Positions 57,721 to 64,000 of a DNA stretch of 64,000 bases are shown here, one piece after another. Source of the DNA: Methylomonas sp. MK1 (lineage in GTDB: Bacteria > Pseudomonadota > Gammaproteobacteria > Methylococcales > Methylomonadaceae); assembly GCF_000365425.1 (NCBI RefSeq), contig NZ_AQOV01000002.1:1240001-1304000 (forward strand), given 5' to 3'. Under the pieces are notes generated by a model. It was not told the origin of the DNA, did not search any database, and saw only the letters and a program-made list of their open reading frames with translations. The translations under genes were made by a program, and so were the position numbers. How positions within the stretch are numbered: the first letter of the stretch is position 1; the number at the start of each line of letters is the position of its first letter.

Positions 57721-59730
57721 TCAAAACTCCCAAACCACTTTGCCGTAAACGCCGCGTTGCACTTCGGTGGCTTGGGTGAAGGTTTCCTGGACATATTCCA
57801 AATGCTGGTTATCCAATAGATTTTGCCCAACCAGCGATAGCTCGACAGCTTGATTCAGCTTCCAGGCCAGACGCAAATCCAGGGTGGTGTAGGCTCTAAT
57901 ATAGGCTGGCCCGCTGAGGGTAAAGGCGCTGGCATTGTCCACATACCGCAGCCAGGCATCCAGGGTAACGTCCTCGGTGGGATTGAGCATCGCGCGCAAC
58001 GAGGTTTTGTGCTGCGGCGATACCGCTTCCTGATAATACGGATTGCTGGAAAGCTCGGTTTTAAGCACGCTATAACTCAGGTCCCAGCGCCACCAATCCA
58101 GCATCTTCCAAACCACTGCGGTTTCCACGCCATAGGTTTTGCCCTTGCCGGTGTTGTCGATGATCAACGGCTGTTTGATAAAAAACGGCACATTTGCCGG
58201 GTCTGTCGCCCCTGGATGGTAAGAGCGCAGATTTTCATAATCGTTATAAAACAGCGATAAATCTATGGAAAAACTATTGCTGGGCGTGTATCGATAGCCG
58301 GTTTCATAGGCCAGGACCTCTTCGGCTTGGAAAGCGTTGGAACCGGTTACCGCGAGGGCGAGCGGTAAAGGCGTGCTATTGGGGCTGGTCAGCGGCGGCA
58401 CGACTTGGCCGATCAACTCCATATGTGCATCCACCCGCGACGGAATGCGCACGCCGCGGGAGACCGCCGCCCACAGGCGGTGATTGGGGTCCGGTCCCCA
58501 GAGTAGGCGGGCTGTAGGTTGCACTTCTATGCCGGTGTAGTCGTTATGCTCCAGTTTGGAACCCAGCGTGAGCCACAGCTGTTCGTCCACCAAGGTTAAT
58601 TGGTCCTGCAGGAAGGTACTGAAATAACTCTCGCCGCGTTGAGGTGGCGTGAAATTAACAATACTCTGCTTAACTTGGTTTTCTTTGGTGTAGGTATACC
58701 GATAGCCAGCCCCCCAGACTATGTCGTTCCAGTCGTTTAAAGCAAAGCGGTGTTGAAAATCCACATCTCCGGTATAGCGTTCCTCTTCAATATAACTTTC
58801 TCTGCGGTCGTAACTGTCAAAGTACAGTTGCAGGGCGTAATTTGACGTATCGGAAATGCGATGTTGCAGACGACTAAGCAAGTTGCCGCCGGTGGCTTGG
58901 ACCTGGTCGGAAATGGTTTCTCGATAGGGAGTCGTGAGCGCGGCTAAACCGATTTGTTGGTTTAAATCGCTATGATAAACATCGCCTTGCACGGTGGCGG
59001 AGTCGGCGGCGGACCAGTCTGAGTCTATGCGAAAGCCGCCTTGCATTTTGCTCCAGGCATCGCCGGCGGGCTGGCCGGCAGGTCTGCTGAGGGCGTCGCG
59101 CTCAAAACCTTTGATATACGCCCGGCCGCTGGTGGTTTCGTTGAGTTTGCCGCCGTAACGGAATGAGCCGAAGCCGCGTTCCTCGCTGCCGCCGCCGGCG
59201 CTGAGCAAGCCGCCTTGGGTATCTGCGGCATGTTTGGTGATGATGTTGATCACGCCATTCACGGCGTTGGCTCCCCATAGTGCTGCGCCAGAGCCGCGTA
59301 TTACCTCAATGCGGTCCACGTCTTCCAGCATGACATCTTGCATCTCCCAATACACGCCGGAAAACGCAGGTGTGTAAATGTTTCGGCCGTCTATCAACAC
59401 CAGTAATTTATTGGAAAACCGGCCGTTAAAGCCGCGCGAGCTGACCGCCCATTTGTTGGCGTCTATGCGGCCGACGTCAATGCCGGGCGCCAGACGCAGT
59501 GCGTCCGGAATGTTGGTGGCGCCGGCGCGTTTGATGTCGTCGTTGCTGATGACAAATACCGCAGCCGCCGCATCGCCCAGCGCTTGGGCTTTTTTTGAAA
59601 CGGATGTGATTTTTACCGATAGCAGTTCTTCTATATTCAACTCGGTTAAATCGGTATCGGCCGAAGCAATTTCCGCATGGACAGCCAAACATAGCGCACC
59701 TATCCAAACGGTGTAAAAGGTATTTTTCAT
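57721..59730 (-). CDS. TonB-dependent receptor
   Basis: 669 residues from the ATG at 59730, which opens a normal signal peptide (MKNTFYTVWIGALCLAVHAE); the frame runs 37 codons further upstream. TonB box region DLTELNIEELLSVKITSVSK, plug domain with PDALRLAPGIDV, SRGFNGRFSNKLLVLIDGR, IEVIRGSGAALWGANAVNG and the barrel ending VYGKVVWEF. The plug is of the kind seen in cobalamin, haem and copper receptors rather than the siderophore subfamily, so the ligand is open. Single gene. Confidence 0.93.
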   Translation of the reverse strand: MKNTFYTVWIGALCLAVHAEIASADTDLTELNIEELLSVKITSVSKKAQALGDAAAAVFVISNDDIKRAGATNIPDALRLAPGIDVGRIDANKWAVSSRGFNGRFSNKLLVLIDGRNIYTPAFSGVYWEMQDVMLEDVDRIEVIRGSGAALWGANAVNGVINIITKHAADTQGGLLSAGGGSEERGFGSFRYGGKLNETTSGRAYIKGFERDALSRPAGQPAGDAWSKMQGGFRIDSDWSAADSATVQGDVYHSDLNQQIGLAALTTPYRETISDQVQATGGNLLSRLQHRISDTSNYALQLYFDSYDRRESYIEEERYTGDVDFQHRFALNDWNDIVWGAGYRYTYTKENQVKQSIVNFTPPQRGESYFSTFLQDQLTLVDEQLWLTLGSKLEHNDYTGIEVQPTARLLWGPDPNHRLWAAVSRGVRIPSRVDAHMELIGQVVPPLTSPNSTPLPLALAVTGSNAFQAEEVLAYETGYRYTPSNSFSIDLSLFYNDYENLRSYHPGATDPANVPFFIKQPLIIDNTGKGKTYGVETAVVWKMLDWWRWDLSYSVLKTELSSNPYYQEAVSPQHKTSLRAMLNPTEDVTLDAWLRYVDNASAFTLSGPAYIRAYTTLDLRLAWKLNQAVELSLVGQNLLDNQHLEYVQETFTQATEVQRGVYGKVVWEF

Positions 59731-59965
59731 TCTGTAGCAAATGGGGCATGGCGAGAGACAGAGTGTCTCTCGGGTTAATTCTTCAGTTGCAAATGTAGCG
59801 CAGCATCGGTTTATCACAAAGTTTTTGTAACATTTATTCATTCTACTTTGTTAGATGCGAAAAGGTGCTGGCCATTCCGGCAGCGATTGGCGTAATCCAG
59901 GCCCCATGGCCGGGGTGAAGCTTGCCATCCATGGCATTGGATGTCCGCTCTTGCGCCGTTAACTA

Positions 59966-59995
59966 TCGTGGTTCCCGCCTTAGCGGAAATGACGA
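59966..59995. repeat. REP-like repeat, copy 3
   Basis: TCGTGGTTCCCGCC followed by TTAGCGGAAATGACGA, an imperfect palindrome in the reverse sense to copy 1. Confidence 0.6.
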
Positions 59996-60218
59996 ATGCA
60001 AGATATTAAACGCTGGGTAAATGGGTCAATGTAATGGCTGACAGTGTTGCTGATTGTAAAAATTTGGTGAAGCGTGGGGCGCTGAGGGCTAAGCAAATGG
60101 CGGAGGGCGAATCCCGTTGGCCGTTGGAGGGATGAAGTTAAAGTTTTCAGCGGCATGCCAACTGAAGTGGCAAGAGGACTGAAGTTGACGCGGTTTGTTG
60201 TTACCCGGCCCCTACATA

Positions 60219-60248
60219 TTGTCGCTCCCGTTTTCGCGGGAATGACGA
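60219..60248. repeat. REP-like repeat, copy 4
   Basis: TTGTCGCTCCCGTTTTCG followed by CGGGAATGACGA; it matches the reverse complement of copy 1 at all but three positions. Confidence 0.7.
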
Positions 60249-60288
60249 TACTGGGCCTATAAGAGCCGGGATTACCATCAGGCGTGTT

Positions 60289-60972
60289 TCACAGCTCCGC
60301 CCACATCCTTAGCAGGTTGTGGTAACAACCTGTCAGGTTGACGGTCGGGGCGCTGTCGCCCGCCGTGTTGCGCAATTCCAGGATAGCCATATCCATTTCA
60401 AATAAAAGGCGGCGACGCTCGGTTTCCCGTACCATGCTTTCCAGCCAGAAGAACGAGGCCAGCCGCGCGCCGCGCGTCACCGGCGCCACCCGGTGCAGGC
60501 TGGAGCCGGGGTATAGCACCATATCTCCAGCCGCCAGCTTCACGGCATGCTCGCCGTAGGTGTCTTCGATGACCAGTTCGCCGCCATCGTAACTGTCCGG
60601 ATCGGCGAGGAAAATCGTCGCCGACAAATCGGTGCGTACCCGTTCGCCGCTGATCGGGCAGTGGCGGATGGCGTTATCGATATGGTTGCCGAAGGTGTTG
60701 TGTTCACCGGCATAGCGATTGAACAAAGGCGGGAAAATCTTTTTCGGCAGTGCCGCCGACAGAAACAGTGGGTTGCGATTCAAGGCGCCCAGCAAGATGG
60801 CGCGGGCGGCGTGACTTTGCTCGGTTTGCTCCGGCAGTTGCCAGTTGTTTTTGACCTGTGCCGACTGACTGCCGGCAGTGATGCGGCCATCCGCCCAAGG
60901 CGCGTCGGCCAGAATGTCGCCAAGCTGTTGCAGTTCGGTAGAGGAAAGAACTTCCGGAATTTGGATCAACAT
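60289..60972 (-). CDS. piuC: PiuC-type Fe(II)/2-oxoglutarate-dependent hydroxylase
   Basis: 227 residues, the normal length of PKHD-type hydroxylases. The metal triad is seen in [11 protein letters not shown] (H-x-D) and SSLHRVAPV (second His), with the 2-oxoglutarate Arg in [11 protein letters not shown]. The N-terminus [17 protein letters not shown] fits the family. It is 3 nt after the PepSY gene, and members of the family usually stand next to siderophore receptors, as here. The substrate, perhaps a siderophore, is not established. Confidence 0.95.
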   Translation of the reverse strand: MLIQIPEVLSSTELQQLGDILADAPWADGRITAGSQSAQVKNNWQLPEQTEQSHAARAILLGALNRNPLFLSAALPKKIFPPLFNRYAGEHNTFGNHIDNAIRHCPISGERVRTDLSATIFLADPDSYDGGELVIEDTYGEHAVKLAAGDMVLYPGSSLHRVAPVTRGARLASFFWLESMVRETERRRLLFEMDMAILELRNTAGDSAPTVNLTGCYHNLLRMWAEL

Positions 60973-60975
60973 CGT

Positions 60976-61686
60976 CTAGCCCGAGATGGCTTGCATGGCA
61001 AAAAACACCGCCAAACTCATGGAGCCCAGCCCTAATCCGGCGGCGGCTAAGCGGTTGCCGTGCAGCCTGGTCCACAGCAAAGTGCCGGTCAAGGCCAGCA
61101 GGATCAGGCCCCCCGCCAGGGTATCCACCAATAAGACCCAGCCGACGCCCATGCCGGTGCCCTTATGCAGACTATTCAGAGTAGTCAACAAGTTTGCCTC
61201 GCCTTGCTTGACCGTGACAAAGGCGTTGCCTTCCCAGTAGTCGGCGGACAACATCTTTTGCGGATTACGGACGTTAATTTGCCAGGATGCCGGTTGCTGG
61301 ACCGGTTGATTGTTCCAGGTCACGGTTTTACCGGGTTCCTTGCGGATTTTGGCGTGGGTGGTATCGACGCCTAAAGTTTGGCCTAGCCAGGCGGCCAGCG
61401 CTTTCGGGTCCGCGGGGTGCGGTTCCGGCAATGCCAGTTGAATTTCTTTTTGTTCCATGCGGCCGATGGGGATTTTCAGTACGTCGCGGTGGTTCATTAA
61501 AATCCCGGTAAAACCGAATAGCAGGCCCAGCGCGGCGCCCCATAGCCCGAACCAGGCATGGGTGCGGCGCAACCATTTCAGGAAGGCGCCGCGCGACAGG
61601 TTTTTCGGTAAAAACAGATAGCCGCCGTTGGTTTTCTTGGGCGGGCGGGCGACTGGCGTCAATAATGAATCGGTTGCGGTGTTCAT
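60976..61686 (-). CDS. PepSY-associated membrane protein (PiuB-like)
   Basis: 236 residues. TM1 at about 45-65 (WFGLWGAALGLLFGFTGILMNHRDVLK), a periplasmic PepSY-like part, and two hydrophobic helices near the C-terminus (GVGWVLLVDTLAGGLILLAL and LGSMSLAVFFAMQ). LRRTHAWFGLW and NSLHKGTGMG are typical of the PepSY_TM family, which includes ferric-siderophore reductases. It is located between the Fiu-like receptor and piuC and may help release iron after uptake; that role is inferred. Confidence 0.9.
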   Translation of the reverse strand: MNTATDSLLTPVARPPKKTNGGYLFLPKNLSRGAFLKWLRRTHAWFGLWGAALGLLFGFTGILMNHRDVLKIPIGRMEQKEIQLALPEPHPADPKALAAWLGQTLGVDTTHAKIRKEPGKTVTWNNQPVQQPASWQINVRNPQKMLSADYWEGNAFVTVKQGEANLLTTLNSLHKGTGMGVGWVLLVDTLAGGLILLALTGTLLWTRLHGNRLAAAGLGLGSMSLAVFFAMQAISG

Positions 61687-61804
61687 GGGTCGGGTTCCAA
61701 AATCTGGCTATGGCAATTGCAATTAAGGTTTTTGCGGATCGGGTGGAACGGTTAAACAATCTCGCTACTGGCGGATGTTGCTTAACAGTTCAAACACGCA
61801 GAGT

Positions 61805-63997
61805 TTAGTATTTAAAGCTCACCGTCAATTGCCCGGACACCGGCATGCCCGGCAAGGCCGAGTTGGTTTGTCCGGATTCGTAATAGACGGTATCGGTCAG
61901 GTTAAACACATTGAGTTGCACGTCGTAATGTTTTTGGTGATAGGCCACCACCGCATCCAGGCGGGCGTAACCCGGCAATACCGCTTCGTTGACGCTGTCG
62001 GCATAGCGGTGGCTGGCGTAGTACACACCGCCGCCGACTTCCCAGTTGTCGGTCAAGTGGTAGGTGCTCCAGGCTACGCCGCTGTGTTCCGGCACGTTGA
62101 CGGCCGTCATCCCCTCAAACGATTTCACTAAGCCGCTGACCGAGCCGGTTGCTGTTGATGTAGATTTGGTGATTTTCGAATCAAGATAGGCATAGGTCAA
62201 CGAGACATCCCACTTCGGTAATACTTCGCCAGCTAATCCGGCCTCGAAGCCGTCGGTACTTTGCTCTCCCGCGAGGACTTGCAGGTTGGCATCCAGCGGC
62301 GAGGTGGTGCGGGCATTGGTTTTTTCCAGTCGGAACAAGGCGGCAGTGGCTGACAGTTTGCCGTCGAACAGCTCCCATTTGCCGCCGATCTCGTAGTTGT
62401 GATTTTGCTCGGGCGGCAGGTTGGCATTATTGGCTGATAGACTGAGGCTTTCCGCAGACGGATTAAACGATTTGCCGTAACTGAAGTAATAGGACTGGGC
62501 TTTGCTGGGTTGCCAGACGATACCCCCGCGCGGGCTCCATTGGTCAACACTGGTGTTAAAGTCGGCTGTGCCAATGCGGTCGGTCTGTTGAGCGTCGAAC
62601 ACATCGTAACGGGTGCCGGCCAACAATTTCCATTCCGGACTGATCTCGAATTGATCCAAAACGTAGCCGGCGTAAGTTTGGGCTTGCGTCAGCCGATTGG
62701 TATCCAAAGTGCCGCTGAAGTCGTACGCCAAGCCGGTCACGCTGGCGGTAAGACGGGGATTGAATATCGACACCCGGCTGACGCCAGTCGAGTTTTTCGA
62801 TTTGAAATCGTATTCTTCCCAGCCGAATTCGCTACCGAACATCAAAGTATTGTTAAAGCCGAACAAGGGTTTTTTATAGACAAAATCGGTCTGGTTGTAG
62901 ATGTTTTCCTGGGTATTCAGGCGCAAGGCTTGCGAACGGGCGATAGTGCCGGCATCGGCTCCGGTGTATGCCGCCGCGCCGGAATAAAGATGGGTCAGGT
63001 ATTTACGTTCGTAATCGCCGTAGCGGATCGAGTTTTTCACCGAAAAATCCTGGTTGAAACGGTGGGTTAATGCCACCGTGGCCACATTGACATCGGTGTC
63101 CATCATCCGGTTATCGGTAAAGCCATAAAAGGTGTTGATAGGCACGCCGGCCGGCCGGCCTCGGTACATAGGCACGCCGTAATCGAATACGCCTTCTTCC
63201 TGTTGATGCAGTAGATTTAGAGTTAAATCGGTATCGGCGCTAATGTCCCATTTGAACGAAGGCGCGATACCCCAGCGATTGCTGAAGTTGTAGTCGCGGT
63301 AGGAATCGGCGTCTTGGTACATTACATTCAGCCGGGCCGATAAATCTTGATATTTGGTTTCGGTGTCGATGGCGGTGCGTTTGAAATCGTACAAGCCATA
63401 GGTAAAACTGCCGTTAATCCCGGTTTTACCGGTGGGTTTCTTCGCGACTTGATTGATCACGCCGCCGGTGGCGCCGCGGCCGAATAATATCGACGAAGCG
63501 CCTTTCAGCACTTCGGCTTTTTCGATGAAGAATGTGTCGCGATTGTATTGGCCGTTGTCCTTGACCCCGTCCAAATATTGATCCGAGCTGGCGGCGAAGC
63601 CGCGTAGGGTAATCGAGTCGCCGGTGCGGCCGCCTTCGCCGGCGGCAATCGTCAGGCCGCTGACGTTGCGTAAAGCGTCGCGCAGGTTGAAGGCGTTTTG
63701 CGACTCGATCAGTTCTTTTTTCACCACGCTGACAGACTGCGGAATATCGCGCAGCGCCATCTCGGTTTTACTGCCGGTGGTCGAGGTTTCGGCTTTGAAA
63801 CGAATGGCTTGCTTTTCGCGGTTGGCTTTGACTTTAACGTCTTCCAAAACCACTTCTTGATCATTGTTGGCCGCTACGTCGGCGCTCGGGTCGGCGGCGA
63901 ATGCCGCCCCGCTCAGAGCCGCGCCCAGCGGCAAGAGCGCCCCTAAGCGCCACTTGGCAGGGGTGTTTTTTTTAGTGGTCGAATGGTTTGCAGACAT
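61805..63997 (-). CDS. fiu: Catecholate-type TonB-dependent siderophore receptor
   Basis: 730 residues, complete. Signal peptide to about residue 34 (LPLGAALSGAAFA), plug with ALRDIPQSVSVVKKELIESQ, FNLRDALRNVSGLTIAAGEGG, ITLRGFAASSDQYLDGVKD and LKGASSILFGRGATGGVINQV, and a barrel ending GQLTVSFKY. The plug wording fits the Fiu/BfrD-type catecholate receptors. It is first in a minus-strand group with the PepSY and piuC genes. A Fur site would lie outside the window, upstream of 63997. Confidence 0.92.
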   Translation of the reverse strand: MSANHSTTKKNTPAKWRLGALLPLGAALSGAAFAADPSADVAANNDQEVVLEDVKVKANREKQAIRFKAETSTTGSKTEMALRDIPQSVSVVKKELIESQNAFNLRDALRNVSGLTIAAGEGGRTGDSITLRGFAASSDQYLDGVKDNGQYNRDTFFIEKAEVLKGASSILFGRGATGGVINQVAKKPTGKTGINGSFTYGLYDFKRTAIDTETKYQDLSARLNVMYQDADSYRDYNFSNRWGIAPSFKWDISADTDLTLNLLHQQEEGVFDYGVPMYRGRPAGVPINTFYGFTDNRMMDTDVNVATVALTHRFNQDFSVKNSIRYGDYERKYLTHLYSGAAAYTGADAGTIARSQALRLNTQENIYNQTDFVYKKPLFGFNNTLMFGSEFGWEEYDFKSKNSTGVSRVSIFNPRLTASVTGLAYDFSGTLDTNRLTQAQTYAGYVLDQFEISPEWKLLAGTRYDVFDAQQTDRIGTADFNTSVDQWSPRGGIVWQPSKAQSYYFSYGKSFNPSAESLSLSANNANLPPEQNHNYEIGGKWELFDGKLSATAALFRLEKTNARTTSPLDANLQVLAGEQSTDGFEAGLAGEVLPKWDVSLTYAYLDSKITKSTSTATGSVSGLVKSFEGMTAVNVPEHSGVAWSTYHLTDNWEVGGGVYYASHRYADSVNEAVLPGYARLDAVVAYHQKHYDVQLNVFNLTDTVYYESGQTNSALPGMPVSGQLTVSFKY

Positions 63998-64000
63998 AGT

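Larger units (their letters stand above)
59842..60288. other. Intergenic region with REP-like repeats
   Basis: About 450 nt upstream of the TonB receptor and downstream of piuC. It holds two REP-like copies and a CCCC-ATGGC-CGGGG-like palindrome near 59905. No gene, promoter or RNA that I can support. Confidence 0.6.

Noticed and set aside
60034..60136. Possible 33-codon peptide starting MADSVADCKN
   Set aside because: No ribosome site, and it sits in a repeat-rich gap; nothing supports translation.
61687..61804. Fur box upstream of the PepSY gene
   Set aside because: GGCAATTGCAATTAAGG is AT-rich and partly symmetric but too far from the GATAATGATAATCATTATC consensus to claim.

Overview
The window reads as chromosomal DNA of a free-living gammaproteobacterium. 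The layout (a zwf-pgl-edd-gnd-eda block plus rpe, two glnK-amtB units, many PAS/GGDEF/EAL and histidine kinase proteins, several TonB receptors) resembles methylotrophic Methylococcales such as Methylomonas. That assignment is an inference: no methane or methanol oxidation gene lies in the window. No rRNA, tRNA or CRISPR array was seen.

Layout. 1-3.3 kb: truncated-haemoglobin-like protein, single-chain L-serine dehydratase, a cold-shock protein, and a scar made of a frameshifted tyrosine recombinase fused to an IS3-type transposase tail. 3.3-10.5 kb: nitrogen block with glnA, an outer-membrane beta-barrel protein and two glnK-amtB pairs; the porin/glnK1 intergenic region carries sigma-54 and NtrC-like motifs. 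10.5-15.3 kb: inositol-monophosphatase-family enzyme, glycosyltransferase, Calx-beta autotransporter, rpe. 15.3-23.6 kb: minus-strand signalling operon of a 1706-residue kinase-like/AAA/GAF/histidine kinase, a response regulator fused to a KaiB-like domain, and a PAS-GGDEF-EAL protein. 23.7-28.7 kb: thioredoxin-like protein, Aer-like chemoreceptor, DUF898 membrane protein with an M48 protease, and a Dabb lipoprotein. 28.7-35.2 kb: minus-strand zwf, pgl, edd, gnd, eda, which would supply NADPH, KDPG cleavage and cyclic sugar-phosphate oxidation together with rpe. 35.4-38 kb: the AmmeMemoRadiSam triad. 38-41.4 kb: an EAL protein divergent from an OmpA-like / V4R / roadblock / roadblock operon. 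41.7-51 kb: TonB receptor, YfiR-like periplasmic protein, CHASE8-type hybrid kinase and REC-PAS-GAF-GGDEF-EAL effector, probably one relay from the envelope to c-di-GMP. 51.2-56.1 kb: CheB-CheR-PAS-histidine kinase-REC giant. 56.2-64 kb: lipoprotein-like methyltransferase, NifX-like protein, TonB receptor, then an iron-uptake group (Fiu-like receptor, PepSY membrane protein, PiuC-type hydroxylase), with REP-like repeats between genes.

The least ordinary items are the REC-KaiB fusion inside a kinase/c-di-GMP operon whose serine/threonine-kinase domain has lost the catalytic aspartate, and the OmpA/V4R/double-roadblock operon, which has no small GTPase beside it. All calls come from reading the sequence; no database search was run.
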